Below, piece after piece: positions 26,007-36,307 of a stretch of DNA of 64,000 nucleotides (the stretch's first letter is position 1; each line of letters starts with the position of its first letter). Below the pieces are notes generated by a model. It searched no databases. It was not told the DNA's origin and was given only the letters and a program-made list of their open reading frames with translations. A program made the position numbers and the translations under genes. This stretch comes from Chloroflexota bacterium (GTDB taxonomy: Bacteria > Chloroflexota > Anaerolineae > Aggregatilineales > Phototrophicaceae): contig JAPPFH010000023.1 in NCBI GenBank assembly GCA_028875185.1, forward strand, positions 34,866 through 98,865. Direction: 5' to 3'.

Positions 26007-27175
26007 CTCTCGGCGTATAAATCAGTGTCAGGGTGGAAGGCAGCCCAGGCAAACCAGAAATGCGGGAAGGCATGCACCCAATTGAGCTGGCTGCCCGCAA
26101 GTTCCCCGGCGATTGCCTCGCCAAAGGCGTTCCAGGTCGATCCCGTCTCTTCATCCCTGAAAGAGCCGTCATCGTTGGCGGCGAAGCGCAACACCTTGTC
26201 ATCAATGCTGGATTGATACATGCCGGCGGCGCCGATATCGCGGGCGTTGTTGATGTCCGAATCGCCGAGCGCGCTGGCGACGCCGCTCTGAAAGAAGATG
26301 ACAATTGGCGTTTCCCCGATAGCGTCGTTGATCACGCGGTCGCGTTGCAGAATCTCAAAGGGATAGGCTTTCGCGCTCTCGCCAATGATCGCGGCCAGCA
26401 CATGATCCACCGCAGAATCCAGCCGCGGATCCACGGCGCCCCGAAACAGAAATGGGCGCCCCGTACTGCTGTCGTAATTGGTGTAAGGGTTGACGCCGTA
26501 TTGACGGTAGTGGCCCGTATCGCGCGACATCACCTGCCCGTCGGGAAAACGCTCGGCGAAGCTATCGAATCCGATGACCTGAGACGGCACGATATCCAGC
26601 AAAACGCCGGCGTATTCGCCCGCCAGACCTTCACCGGTCAGCTGCTGCCACCAGGTTTCGCTTTGGCGATCATACATAATCAGGTCGCTGTTGCGCAGCA
26701 ATCCACTGACACCGAAATCCAGCAAATCGCCGTTGACGCGCCGGTCAAATGTAATTGCGCTGTTGCAAAGCGGGCAAAAGGTGACAGCGACCGGCGTACC
26801 GGCGATTTCGTCATTGGCGATTTCATGCCACATCAGAATCGCCAGAGGATAAGCGCGCGCTTCGCCCTCTATCTGAATGGCAATCACCGGCGACCGAGCG
26901 CCGAGCCAGGCGGATGCTTCGTCAACCGTCTCCATTGCGGGGTCGGACACTGACGGTATGCCGTCCTTCACCGGGTGCCCGACCAGGATCTCGCTGAAAT
27001 CAACGGCGTTGCTGCAGAAGTCGGTTGACCAGTTGGCGGTATTGAGGTTGGCGGGCTGGCAGTTGTCTTGACCGCGCGCGGGCATCTGCGCCATATTCAG
27101 CGCGAGAATGCCCGCCACCAATAAGATGACGCCGGCGAACGTCGGCGCGCGCCACAGTCGATTCGAAGAGAGCAT
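26003..27175 (-). CDS. DUF3179 domain-containing protein
   Basis: 390 residues with an N-terminal signal/anchor (about 12-34), then one full DUF3179 domain: ARAYPLAILMWHEIANDEI, FCPLCNSAITFDRRV near 130, FGVSGLLRNSDLIMYD, WWQQLTGEGL and NPYTNYDSSTGRPFLF, ending with HAFPHFWFAWAAFHPDT. It ends at that point, without the thioredoxin domain carried by its relative at 22322-24034. Extracytoplasmic location is expected; the reaction is unknown. AAAGGATCTTCCCT gives a good ribosome-binding site. It lies between SGNH paralogues 1 and 2 on the opposite strand. Confidence 0.85.
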   Translation of the reverse strand: MLSSNRLWRAPTFAGVILLVAGILALNMAQMPARGQDNCQPANLNTANWSTDFCSNAVDFSEILVGHPVKDGIPSVSDPAMETVDEASAWLGARSPVIAIQIEGEARAYPLAILMWHEIANDEIAGTPVAVTFCPLCNSAITFDRRVNGDLLDFGVSGLLRNSDLIMYDRQSETWWQQLTGEGLAGEYAGVLLDIVPSQVIGFDSFAERFPDGQVMSRDTGHYRQYGVNPYTNYDSSTGRPFLFRGAVDPRLDSAVDHVLAAIIGESAKAYPFEILQRDRVINDAIGETPIVIFFQSGVASALGDSDINNARDIGAAGMYQSSIDDKVLRFAANDDGSFRDEETGSTWNAFGEAIAGELAGSQLNWVHAFPHFWFAWAAFHPDTDLYAES

Positions 27176-27523
27176 AGGGAAGATCCTTTCATACCCGGAC
27201 TACAAAGGCAGAATACGATGTGTTCATTACGTTGAGGTTACATGCAGGCAAGTCCCTTGAAGGTAATCAGTTGTTAATCGCGTGTATAAGCGCTAAAGCA
27301 GCGTTCGCAGGCTCGCGCGTACGCGTAGCAGGTTCACCTTGCGGCGGCATCTGGACGGCTGGCAACTTTCAGTTGCCGTCCGCCAGCCCAAGCCCGACAG
27401 CTAAAGCGGATGTTCCAAGACGTGCTAGAATGAGACCGGCGCTGGATTGGCGCAGGCTTAGGCAAGAAATACGCTGATGGTTCGGAATCTGTCCCCATTT
27501 ATTCAGTGTCCGGGAGGAAGCAG

Positions 27524-28828
27524 TTGACGCGGCGGACGACCAAATACGCGGTTGTGTTGGGCGCGGGCATCGCAATAGCCGGCTTGGCGTTGGATTTGCT
27601 GCCCAGCGCGCGCCCCGGCCTGCATACGGTGCAGCTTCTTGTTATTTTGCTGGGCTTATTCGTCACGGCGCTGCCCTTCTTGATTCGCCGAATTGGCGCC
27701 TGGAAAGGGTCGCCCAAGGCATGGCGCGCGCTGCCAAAAGCGCTAATCGTCGTGCTCTTGACTGGCTTGGTCCTCGAATTCGCCTTGATCGCCATCGGTT
27801 ATGGAACCTACTTCCCGCAAGAAATTCCGGAGTCGTTTTTGCGCCCCGCGCCTTGGTGGACCTGTGAAGACCCAGCCTGTCACTATGTTCAAGACGAAAT
27901 GACCTTAGCCTGCGAGCGCGGCTACATGACCGGGCGCTACTGCATCGTAAACGCGCAGGGCTTCCATGATACCGAAGACTTCGTCTACAGCGCCGCCCTT
28001 GATGACCAAACGCGGATTCTCGTGTTAGGAGATTCGTTCACCTTTGGCGAAGACGCCGACATCGGCTGGTCTTATGTGGAGACGATAGAGGCGGGCGAGC
28101 GCAAACCTGCGCTCTGGAATACCGGCATATTTGGCGTCGGAACGAATCAGGCTTTGGCGGCTTTTCACATGTTCGCGCCGACAATGAAACCGCATTTGAT
28201 CATCTATGGATTCTATGTCAACGATTTCTTCGACAACCTTTTCCCGGTAGACGGCTATTATCTGGGCATCGACGAAAACGACGAAGTCGTCAAATTGCAG
28301 CGCTATCATCTGGATCCTTGGGGAAATGTGACCAGGCTGGAATCGCAAAAGATTCTCTATTATCGCTGGAGCGGCGTTGAAGCGCCCGCCAACGATGTCG
28401 AGCGCATCCTCGGGGCGACGCGACTAGGTTCTATTTTCATCAGCGCTATAGACCATTTCGGCAAACAGTTTGGTGTGGCGCAGCGAACGCACCGCCAGCG
28501 CCAGATTGATCTCACGCGCGAGTATTTGCGCGAATTGCGCGACGCCAGCGCCAAGCTCGATAGCGAGCTTTTGATCATGCTAATCCCAAGGAAGACGGAT
28601 CTGGAAAAACCGGGGACTGATTTTTTACGCGCCGTCCAACTGTTTGAAGAGCTCGGCATAAGTTACTTTATGCCAATCGAAGTGCTCGACGCGGATTCGG
28701 ATTACGCGCCCGACTGGCATTGGAATAACGCAGGCCATCAAAAGGTCGGCGCGCTTCTGAGCGAATGCGTCGACAGATTCATCGCCGCCGGTAACTTGGC
28801 AGACTGTCGCTATGTTGTCTTGCCGTAA
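27524..28828 (+). CDS. Membrane-anchored SGNH-hydrolase-like protein, paralogue 2
   Basis: 434 residues, clearly paralogous to the genes at 24708 and 28937. It has three N-terminal hydrophobic segments, then PWWTCEDPACHYVQDE with the same C-x4-C-x10-C-x9-C spacing, NAQGFHDTEDF, LVLGDSFTFGED, GIFGVGTNQAL and WHWNNAGHQK. The start is set at TTG 27524 because GGGAGG lies 6 bases before it; an in-frame GTG at 27506 would put that ribosome-binding site inside the gene. It is probably an esterase or acyltransferase acting outside the membrane. Confidence 0.72.
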   Translation: MTRRTTKYAVVLGAGIAIAGLALDLLPSARPGLHTVQLLVILLGLFVTALPFLIRRIGAWKGSPKAWRALPKALIVVLLTGLVLEFALIAIGYGTYFPQEIPESFLRPAPWWTCEDPACHYVQDEMTLACERGYMTGRYCIVNAQGFHDTEDFVYSAALDDQTRILVLGDSFTFGEDADIGWSYVETIEAGERKPALWNTGIFGVGTNQALAAFHMFAPTMKPHLIIYGFYVNDFFDNLFPVDGYYLGIDENDEVVKLQRYHLDPWGNVTRLESQKILYYRWSGVEAPANDVERILGATRLGSIFISAIDHFGKQFGVAQRTHRQRQIDLTREYLRELRDASAKLDSELLIMLIPRKTDLEKPGTDFLRAVQLFEELGISYFMPIEVLDADSDYAPDWHWNNAGHQKVGALLSECVDRFIAAGNLADCRYVVLP

Positions 28829-28936
28829 TATCGCCAGTATTGTTGGCGTCCCTAATCGGCGGGCTGCACGGATAGCGTTTCAGACGATAGACGCTTGACG
28901 TAATGCGAAAGGAATCACAAATCACGAGACCGCAAT

Positions 28937-30256
28937 ATGATTGACTTGCTGCTCAAGGCGGCGATCGCATGCGGCTTGATCTTGGCGCTAGCGGGATTGG
29001 GTATCGATTACCTCTTGCCGGGCACCAGCCCCGGGCTCAACCTGCCGCAGCTCCTCATCATCGCCGCTGGCTTTACCTTAGCGCTTGCCGCTCGGCAGCT
29101 GAGGCGCCCGAGCCTGCGCCGCCGGCTTTCGCGCGCGCTTGGCAAAACATTGCTTACCGCCGTCGTCCTGTCCCTGATTACGTTGGTCGCGCTCGAGATC
29201 TTGCTGACGGTCTTCGGCATGTCCACGCTCTACCTCGCAACACCGCCGCCGATTCAGGTGACGCCAATTGATTGGTGGATCTGTGACGCGCCTGGCTGTC
29301 ATTACATTTATGACAATGTGCAGGCGGATTGCCAAAAGGGCCATGTCCCCGAGCGCATTTGCGCGATCAATCGCCAGGGTTATTTCGGCTCGGAAGACTT
29401 CGTGCCGCCCGAGGAATACGACGACTCCCTGCGCATCCTGCTGCTGGGCGATTCGTTCACCTTCGGGCGGACAGCTGAACTGGGCAAGTCTTTTGCCGAG
29501 TACCTCGAATTGGCTTTTCCTGAAGCGCTTATCTGGAATACTGGCATGTCCGGCACCGGCACTAATCAGGCGGTCAGAGCCTTCGAGTATTACGCGCCGC
29601 AATTGAAACCGCAGTTGGCCATCCTCGGTTTTGTAATGAATGACTTTGGCGACAATCTGCTGCCGATCGACAGTTGGTTCCGCGTTCTCGATCCGCTAGG
29701 CAGACCCGTGTCTGTGAGGTTTTACCATTATGACGCCTGGGGCACGGTCTACAATTCCGATATTGAAACCGCCATGCGCTATTTCGGGCACGGCACGCCA
29801 CCAAGGAATGGCTTGGAGCACGCCATCGGCATCACCCGGCTCGGGACTTTGCTGCTTCGATTGCGCGATAATCTGGCGGCGCTATCGGGCCAGCTCAGAG
29901 CCAAGCAGATCAAGGTAGCTCGAGAGTATTTGGCGGCGCTGCGCGACCGGGCAAGGGCGCAAGGCACAGAATTGCTCGTTCTCGTTATTCCGCAGCAGGA
30001 ATATGTCAAATCTCCCAACGAACTTTATCTCGCGGCAATCCAGCTAATGGAGGAAACAGGCTTGCCCTATTTGAATCCGTCGCCAGTGCTGAACGGCGAA
30101 TCCGATTATGCGCCAGCGGGGGACGGTCATTGGAACTCCGCGGGCCACCAGAAAGTTGGGGCGCTGCTAGCCGATTGCGTCGAAACTTACATCGCCAGCG
30201 GCGACCTGGCAGACTGCGAAAAGGTGATCATGCCGACCGTCAAGAGCGGATTTTGA
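28937..30256 (+). CDS. Membrane-anchored SGNH-hydrolase-like protein, paralogue 3
   Basis: 439 residues. Hydrophobic segments at about 5-25, 35-55 and 70-95; then DWWICDAPGCHYIYDN with the conserved C-x4-C-x10-C-x9-C spacing, INRQGY, LLLGDSFTFG, MSGTGTNQAV and GDGHWNSAGHQK. It stays highly similar to paralogue 1 around the catalytic blocks (LGFVMNDFGDNLLPIDSWF), so the copies arose by tandem duplication. Paralogue 2 lies 108 bases upstream on the same strand. The glycan or lipid substrate is unknown. Confidence 0.72.
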   Translation: MIDLLLKAAIACGLILALAGLGIDYLLPGTSPGLNLPQLLIIAAGFTLALAARQLRRPSLRRRLSRALGKTLLTAVVLSLITLVALEILLTVFGMSTLYLATPPPIQVTPIDWWICDAPGCHYIYDNVQADCQKGHVPERICAINRQGYFGSEDFVPPEEYDDSLRILLLGDSFTFGRTAELGKSFAEYLELAFPEALIWNTGMSGTGTNQAVRAFEYYAPQLKPQLAILGFVMNDFGDNLLPIDSWFRVLDPLGRPVSVRFYHYDAWGTVYNSDIETAMRYFGHGTPPRNGLEHAIGITRLGTLLLRLRDNLAALSGQLRAKQIKVAREYLAALRDRARAQGTELLVLVIPQQEYVKSPNELYLAAIQLMEETGLPYLNPSPVLNGESDYAPAGDGHWNSAGHQKVGALLADCVETYIASGDLADCEKVIMPTVKSGF

Positions 30257-30336
30257 CAGACAATTCCAGCAGCCGCGCGGCGCCTCATCGCTTGTGGCCC
30301 GCGGATAGCTGACGAGCCGGTTGCAGCGATCAAGCC

Positions 30337-31710
30337 ATGAGCAAAAAACGCCGTTCCTTCGTCTGTTCCAATTGTGGCAAACGCAGCTCCGCCTACTTCG
30401 GACGCTGCCCACAATGCCGCCAGTTTGAAACGATGGAGGAACAAATCGACGAAGCGAGAACGTCCTCCCGCCGGGGAAGAAGCGCGAGTGGCGCGCCGCC
30501 AATGGCGTCCCTGCTCGCCGATATTAACCTGGCGGACGAAGCGCGCATCCCCGTGCCGATCGCTGAATTCAGTCGTGTGCTCGGCGGTGGCTTGGTTCCG
30601 GGCAGCCTGGTTTTGCTTGGCGGCGAACCCGGCATCGGCAAATCCACGCTCGTGCTGGCATTGTCGGCGCTCTTGGCGCGGGCGAATGATAGCGTGCTAT
30701 ACGTCAGCGGCGAGGAAAGCGCGCAGCAGATCCGGCTGCGGGCGGAGCGTATGGGTTTGCGCGATACCGCTCTGCACCTGCTCACGGAGACTGATCTCGA
30801 CCGCATATTTGAACAGATAGCGGCTATTGAGCCGATTCTTGTGGTGATTGATTCGATTCAAACGACCCGCGTCGCCGCCCTGGATTCTTCGCCCGGCACG
30901 GTCGCCCAGGTGCGTGAGTGCGCCATTCATCTGCAGGAGCTGGCTAAGCGTCAAGCCGTGAGCGTCTTGATGATCGGCCATGTAACCAAGGACGGGCAGA
31001 TCGCCGGTCCCCGCGCTTTGGAACATATCGTCGACGCTGTGCTCTATCTTGAAGGCGATCCCTTTGGTCAATATCGTCTGCTGCGCGCAGTCAAAAATCG
31101 TTTCGGCGCCACTAACGAAGTGGGCGTGTTTGAAATGCGCGGCAGCGGATTGGCGGAGGTCGCCAACCCGTCGCAAGTATTTCTCGAAGAACGCGTGATC
31201 AACGCGCCCGGCTCCGCCATTGCGATTACGATGGAAGGCACTCGTCCCTTGTTGGTCGAATTGCAAGCGCTGACCAGTCCATCGGCGTTCGGCAATCCCC
31301 GGCGAACGCCGAACGGCATCGACCTCAATCGCCTGCTGCTGATCAGCGCGGTGCTTAGCAAACGAATCGGGCTGAAACTGTGGGAGCAAGATGTCTTTGT
31401 CAATGTCATCGGCGGCTTGAGGATCTCGGAGCCAGCTTCGGATCTGGCGCTGGCGCTGGCGATTGCGTCCAGCTATACCGATCGCCCGCTGCCGGCCGAT
31501 ATCGCCATCGTTGGCGAAGTCGGCTTAAGCGGCGAGGTGCGGCGCGTCGGGCAGTTGGCGGCGCGATTGAATGAGGCTTGCAAGATTGGCTTCAAGCGGG
31601 CGCTAGTGCCGCGGCTGCCGCGCGCTGGGCCGGGCGCGCCCGCCGATATCCAACTGATCCAGGTCAGGAGCGTCGCCGACGCCATCCGCGCTGTCTTGCC
31701 TTTGGAATGA
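30337..31710 (+). CDS. radA: DNA repair protein RadA (Sms)
   Basis: 457 residues with the full RadA layout. The N-terminal zinc finger is Cys10-x2-Cys13...Cys24-x2-Cys27. The RecA-like ATPase has Walker A GGEPGIGKST near 95-104, the RadA signature KNRFGATNEVG is near 252, and a C-terminal Lon-protease-like domain carries SEPASDLALALAIASS and VGEVGLSGEVRRV. RadA is a hexameric helicase acting in recombinational repair and branch migration. The ATG follows the last SGNH gene by 80 bases; a separate promoter was not identified. Confidence 0.96.
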   Translation: MSKKRRSFVCSNCGKRSSAYFGRCPQCRQFETMEEQIDEARTSSRRGRSASGAPPMASLLADINLADEARIPVPIAEFSRVLGGGLVPGSLVLLGGEPGIGKSTLVLALSALLARANDSVLYVSGEESAQQIRLRAERMGLRDTALHLLTETDLDRIFEQIAAIEPILVVIDSIQTTRVAALDSSPGTVAQVRECAIHLQELAKRQAVSVLMIGHVTKDGQIAGPRALEHIVDAVLYLEGDPFGQYRLLRAVKNRFGATNEVGVFEMRGSGLAEVANPSQVFLEERVINAPGSAIAITMEGTRPLLVELQALTSPSAFGNPRRTPNGIDLNRLLLISAVLSKRIGLKLWEQDVFVNVIGGLRISEPASDLALALAIASSYTDRPLPADIAIVGEVGLSGEVRRVGQLAARLNEACKIGFKRALVPRLPRAGPGAPADIQLIQVRSVADAIRAVLPLE

Positions 31711-31793
31711 GCGGCGTTATTCCTGCGCTCAGATTGAAGACTTTGTAGGGCGTTTTGTGAAACGTCCGCGTGATTGTGAAGCCTTGCCGCCAG

Positions 31794-33134
31794 CTACGGA
31801 TACTTCCGATTGAGCAGGCGGGCGTAGGGAATCGTCTCTCGCACATGGCTGAGGCCGCAAATCCAAGCCACCGTGCGCTCAATGCCGATGCCAAAGCCAG
31901 CGTGCGGCACGGTACCAAACTTTCGCAGGTCGAGATACCATTGATAGGCTTCTCGTCCCAGTCCCATTTTGTCGATATTCGTCGCTAGCAGATGCTCATC
32001 ATGGATGCGCTCGCTGCCGCCGATGATCTCACCGTATCCTTCGGGCGCCAGCAGGTCGACGCTGCGGCAAACCTCGGGCCGGCCGGCGACCGGCGTCATA
32101 TAAAAGGCTTTGACCGCCGTTGGATAATGGTAGACGAAAACGGGCTTGTCGAACATCTCGGCGAGCGCGGTCTCGTGGGGGCTGCCGAAATCCTCGCCCC
32201 ATTCGATCGCCATCTCCGCCTTGGCAACGGGATCGTCAATTTGTCCATGAGCCTCTCGCAGCCGCGCCACCGCGTCATCGTAGCTGATGCGGGCGAAGGG
32301 CGCCGCGATCGCCTTGAGCTTGTCGCTGTCGCGCTCAATGATGGCGAGTTCCTGCTGGCGCTGCTCCAGCACTTGCGAGACAAGGTAGCAGATCATGCCT
32401 TCTTCGATGTCCATCAGCTCTTCCAGGCTGCAGAAAGCGATCTCCGGCTCCAGCATCCAAAACTCAATCAGATGACGCCGCGTCTTTGATTTCTCGGCGC
32501 GAAAGGTAGGACCAAAGCAGTACACCTTGCCGAAAGCCATGATATTCGCTTCGTTGTAGAGTTGCCCGGTTTGCGCCAAGAAAGCGTTCTCGCCAAAGTA
32601 ATCGACTTCGAAAAGGGTGGTGGTTTCTTCGCCAGCGGCTGGAGTGATGATCGGCGTATCCACTAACAGAAAGCCCTGATCATCCAGCCAGTCGCGCATC
32701 GCCTTGATGATGGTCGCGCGGATGCGCAAAATCGCCCATTGCCGGTTGCTGCGCACCCACAGATGGCGGTGGTTCATCAAGAATTCGGTGCCGTGATCTT
32801 TGGGCGTGATCGGGTATTCCTGCGCCATCTGCGCCAATTCCAGCGTCTGGATGCCAATCTCATAGCCGCCTGGGAAACCGGGGGCGCGTTCATCGGCGCG
32901 CACGACGCCGGTAATGATGACCGAAGACTCTTGCGTCAGGCTCCGCGCGATTTCGAATTCGGCCGGCGCCATCTCCTTCTTGAAAGCGACGCATTGCGCT
33001 TGCCCGCTGCCATCGCGCAGCAGAATGAATTGCAAGCGGCCCTTGCCCGTCTTGTTGTAGACCCAGCCGCGCACAGTGATTTCTTGACCTTCGTGGTCCG
33101 CGATATCTTTGATCTGTATGACTTCCGCCACCAT
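31794..33134 (-). CDS. asnS: Asparagine--tRNA ligase
   Basis: 446 residues. The N-terminal OB-fold anticodon-binding domain ([24 protein letters not shown]) leads into a class II catalytic core. Motif 2 is [21 protein letters not shown] with the catalytic Arg, and motif 3 is [15 protein letters not shown]. The pattern fits AsnS rather than AspS (no bacterial GAD insertion and the length suits AsnS). It charges tRNA-Asn. ATG at 33134 has AGAAGGAA upstream and is preferred over an upstream in-frame start at 33191. Confidence 0.95.
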   Translation of the reverse strand: MVAEVIQIKDIADHEGQEITVRGWVYNKTGKGRLQFILLRDGSGQAQCVAFKKEMAPAEFEIARSLTQESSVIITGVVRADERAPGFPGGYEIGIQTLELAQMAQEYPITPKDHGTEFLMNHRHLWVRSNRQWAILRIRATIIKAMRDWLDDQGFLLVDTPIITPAAGEETTTLFEVDYFGENAFLAQTGQLYNEANIMAFGKVYCFGPTFRAEKSKTRRHLIEFWMLEPEIAFCSLEELMDIEEGMICYLVSQVLEQRQQELAIIERDSDKLKAIAAPFARISYDDAVARLREAHGQIDDPVAKAEMAIEWGEDFGSPHETALAEMFDKPVFVYHYPTAVKAFYMTPVAGRPEVCRSVDLLAPEGYGEIIGGSERIHDEHLLATNIDKMGLGREAYQWYLDLRKFGTVPHAGFGIGIERTVAWICGLSHVRETIPYARLLNRKYP

Positions 33135-33218
33135 CAATTCCTTCTGTAGGTCGCCCGAGCTTATGGCGGCATTATAGCACAGCCGCCCCATTGCCAGGGC
33201 TTGGCGCGCTCGCCGCGA

Positions 33219-34118
33219 TTAAACGCGCAGCCACAGGCTTCCCCCGCTCGTCGTTGGGCTATCGGGAAAGGCGCGGCGCAGCGCCTCGGGGTGATTTTCG
33301 ATCATATATCGATTAGCGAAGAGAATCCGCGCGCGCTGATTGTGCAGCAAGTAGGCATGAATAAGATACTGTTCATTCCAGAATACGCGCCGCTGCTTGA
33401 GCCAAGTCATCGGATAATCAAAGGGCAAGAATATATCGTGAAAATGGACGATCACGCCCTCCGCCAGCCGCGGCAGCGCTTCCAGTACGAGATAGCAGAC
33501 ATCGCTGCCGGTCTTGACGATATGCGAGCTGTCGATGAAGAGAATGTCATTTGCCTGCAACTCGCTGAAAACGCCGATATCAACCCTTTGCGCGATCTGC
33601 TTCACCAGATGGATCTCGCTAGCGATGCCCGATAGCATGTCGCCCGGATAGGGTTCAATGGCGGTGATCTCGGTCGCGCCGTTTTGCGCGGCGGCATTAA
33701 ATGCGATGAGCGTGGAATAGCCAGCGCCCACCTCGATAATCCGCGCCGGTTTGAAATGGCGGATCATGCAATGATAGGCTACGGGGTCATAGCCAATGAA
33801 TTCCAGTCTCCGCTCGGCGAGGCGCCCGGCAGCGCGAAGCCCCTCGTGGAAAGCCGTGTATTCCGCGGCGTATGGGGGGAAGGCCTCATTGACCAGGCGC
33901 AGCTGCTGCTGCTCCTGCCAATCGATGCCAGGCGCCTCCGTCCGCGCGCGATACAGTTCGTCCAGCTCTCGCGTATCGGGTATCGGCTGATAGAAGTGCA
34001 CTGGCGTAACGTGGTAGCCCTTCGACTCCACGTATCGCCAGAGCTCGGGGTTATGATGGATGAAGCGCAATTTCGGCGCCATCCATTTCACCAGCTGCCG
34101 CACTAGCCAACGCTTCAT
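33219..34118 (-). CDS. Class I SAM-dependent methyltransferase
   Basis: 299 residues. The SAM-binding loop is ARIIEVGAGYSTLIAFNAA near 130-150, followed by an acidic loop (ITAIEPYPGDML) and FIDSSHIVKTGSDV, the layout of Methyltransf_24-type enzymes that often act on sugars or secondary metabolites. The target is unknown. ATG at 34118 is chosen; the frame also opens at TTG 34139 directly after the preceding stop. It follows the Sua5-family gene closely on the same strand and is probably co-transcribed with it. Confidence 0.75.
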   Translation of the reverse strand: MKRWLVRQLVKWMAPKLRFIHHNPELWRYVESKGYHVTPVHFYQPIPDTRELDELYRARTEAPGIDWQEQQQLRLVNEAFPPYAAEYTAFHEGLRAAGRLAERRLEFIGYDPVAYHCMIRHFKPARIIEVGAGYSTLIAFNAAAQNGATEITAIEPYPGDMLSGIASEIHLVKQIAQRVDIGVFSELQANDILFIDSSHIVKTGSDVCYLVLEALPRLAEGVIVHFHDIFLPFDYPMTWLKQRRVFWNEQYLIHAYLLHNQRARILFANRYMIENHPEALRRAFPDSPTTSGGSLWLRV

Positions 34119-34139
34119 TAGCGCAATGCTTTCAGTCAA

Positions 34140-35183
34140 TTAAACCACAACTAACGAGCCGACCGCGGCGCGCAAAAGGCGATCCCAAACTGCCAAACCC
34201 AAGCCCGCCTTTGCGGGGGCGCGCGCCAGAATGCAGTCCATCCCTTGCTGATCCAGCGCCCGCAGCGCGGCGAATAAGCGCCGGGCAGCCTCGTCCGCGT
34301 TTGCGCCCAGCCGCTCGACGGCAATATCCAGGTCAGCGAATTCAGCCGCATCGGCCGCGCAGGCCAATAGCCCCACACCTTCATGCCTGGCGATCTCGGC
34401 GCGCATAGCCGCGTAAACCTCGGCGTCGTCTTCGCCCGAAAACAAGATGACCCGCGCTCTGGGTGAATAATGCCGCAGCATGGTTCCCGGCGCCGGCGCG
34501 GCGTTATCATCCTCGGCAAAAAAAATCGGCTCGTATGCCAGGTCGGGTACGCTCGCGCGCAGCGCTTCCACGACGATGCCGCCCGGGCGCAGTACGCGCG
34601 GACGCTCGTCAACCAAGCTTAGAATCGTCGATTCCACGCCGATGGGCGTTGCGCCGCCATCCAATACGACGTCAACCCGCTCCCTGAGATCATCAATGAC
34701 ATGCTGCGCGCTTGTGGGGCTGGGGCGCGAAAATTGATTGGCGCTAGGCGCGGCTATGGGCACGGCCGCCGCCTGCAAAAGCGCCAGTGCCACAGCATGA
34801 TCGGGCAAGCGCACCGCCACCGTGTCGAGACCGGCCGTCAAATTCGCCGGCACGCGCTCCGACTTCTTCAATACCAGCGTCAGCGGACCGGGCCAATAAC
34901 GGCGGGCGAGATCGGCGGCAAGCGGAGGAATCTGGCGCGCGACTTGCGTCAGTTGGTCCATGTGGGCGATATGTACGATCAGCGGGTCATGGGCTGGTCT
35001 ACCTTTGGCGGCGAATATAGCCGCCACCGCCGCCGCGTCAAAGGCATTGGCGCCCAAGCCGTATACCGTTTCCGTGGGAAAGGCGACCAATCCGCCGGCG
35101 CGAATCGCGCGACCGGCAATCGCAATCGCCGCCACCTGTGGCGCATCAGGATCGACGCGAATGACACGAGTCCTTTTCGCCAT
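34140..35183 (-). CDS. sua5: L-threonylcarbamoyladenylate synthase, Sua5/YwlC type
   Basis: 347 residues: an N-terminal YrdC-like domain (GGLVAFPTETVYGLGANAFD, KGRPAHDPLIVHI, SANQFSRPSPTSAQ) plus the C-terminal Sua5 domain that distinguishes Sua5/YwlC from the shorter TsaC. It makes threonylcarbamoyl-AMP from threonine, bicarbonate and ATP, the first step of t6A37 modification of ANN-decoding tRNAs. ATG at 35183 has GGAGA nine bases upstream; an in-frame GTG at 35201 is less likely because it would precede that ribosome-binding site. Confidence 0.92.
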   Translation of the reverse strand: MAKRTRVIRVDPDAPQVAAIAIAGRAIRAGGLVAFPTETVYGLGANAFDAAAVAAIFAAKGRPAHDPLIVHIAHMDQLTQVARQIPPLAADLARRYWPGPLTLVLKKSERVPANLTAGLDTVAVRLPDHAVALALLQAAAVPIAAPSANQFSRPSPTSAQHVIDDLRERVDVVLDGGATPIGVESTILSLVDERPRVLRPGGIVVEALRASVPDLAYEPIFFAEDDNAAPAPGTMLRHYSPRARVILFSGEDDAEVYAAMRAEIARHEGVGLLACAADAAEFADLDIAVERLGANADEAARRLFAALRALDQQGMDCILARAPAKAGLGLAVWDRLLRAAVGSLVVV

Positions 35184-35353
35184 CAATTGAGTCGTCTCCA
35201 CTGCCAGACGCCGCGCTCATTTCTGTAGCTGAGGCGGGCGTATGCGCGTATTCTACCACGCTTGACGACGGTATCGGCGACGCGGCTGCGTCCCTGACTT
35301 CGTCCTGCTGCTATAATGAAAGTAAGCTCGACGCATAGGGAAAGGCGCAAACG

Positions 35354-36307
35354 ATGACTATACTGATTACAGGCGCGGCTGGCTATCTGGGCAATCAAAC
35401 GGTGAAGCGCTTGGTCGCCGCGGGGCGTCCGGTGCGGGCGCTGGTGCGGCGCAAGACTAAGGCGGCGTTGCGCTTGCGAGAAGTCGCCGACCGCATCGAG
35501 ATCGTCGAAGGCGATGTCACCCGGCCCGCAAGCCTGGCGCCAGCGCTGGCAGGCGTCGACTGCGTGATCCATTACGTCGCGATTGCGATGGAGAAGGGCG
35601 GGCAAACCTACGAGGCGGTCAATTATCAGGGCGCCGTGAACATATTGCGCGCCGCCGAAGCGGCCGGCGTCCGGCGCTTTATCAACATGAGTCAAAACGG
35701 CGCCAGCAGCGATTTGCCGTATCGCTTCCTCGCCAGCAAGGGCCGCGCCCAGGAAGCGGTCGCCGCCTCGGGCTTGGATTGGACGGCGCTGCTCCCCTCA
35801 GCGATTTTTGGACCGCAGGATGAATTCTTCAATTCCTTCGCGCGCCTGCTCAAAATCACGCCCTTGATCTTTCCCCTTATCGGCGGCGGGGCAGCGCAGT
35901 TCCAGCCGGTTTCAGTCGATGACGTCGTCGAAGCGGTGATCCGCTGCCTTGATGATGATAGCACGATCGGCGCAGAGTTGGCGCTTGGCGGTCCCGAAGT
36001 ATTGACGCTCGGCGAGATCGAACGGCGCGTTATTGAGGCGCTCGGAACTTGGCGTTTGCTGCTGCCCGTGCCGGTGGCGGTTTTGCGCCCGGTCGTATTG
36101 GTCATGCAAAGGCTGCTGCCCGGCTCGCCAGTGAGCGCCAGCCTGCTAGATTTGCTGGCTGTCCCGAATACGGTGCCGGACAATGCGCTGGTGAATCGCT
36201 TCGGCATGACGCCCATCCCCTTTGCCGGCGAGCATATCGCGTATTTGAAAGACAACACTCTCAGCGATACGCTCGCCAAATTCCTCGGCAACGCCATCAT
36301 CAACTAA
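35354..36307 (+). CDS. NAD(P)-binding epimerase-like protein (NDUFA9-like atypical SDR)
   Basis: 317 residues. The Rossmann loop is TILITGAAGYLGNQTVKRL at the N-terminus; DCVIHYVAIAMEKGG, RRFINMSQNGA and YRFLASKGRAQEAV follow. The pattern matches complex I NDUFA9-like atypical short-chain dehydrogenases, which bind NAD(P) and often are not true epimerases. GGGAAAGG precedes the ATG, and a TATAAT occurs at 35312-35317. Its 3' end overlaps the convergent glycosyltransferase gene by 8 bases. Confidence 0.75.
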   Translation: MTILITGAAGYLGNQTVKRLVAAGRPVRALVRRKTKAALRLREVADRIEIVEGDVTRPASLAPALAGVDCVIHYVAIAMEKGGQTYEAVNYQGAVNILRAAEAAGVRRFINMSQNGASSDLPYRFLASKGRAQEAVAASGLDWTALLPSAIFGPQDEFFNSFARLLKITPLIFPLIGGGAAQFQPVSVDDVVEAVIRCLDDDSTIGAELALGGPEVLTLGEIERRVIEALGTWRLLLPVPVAVLRPVVLVMQRLLPGSPVSASLLDLLAVPNTVPDNALVNRFGMTPIPFAGEHIAYLKDNTLSDTLAKFLGNAIIN

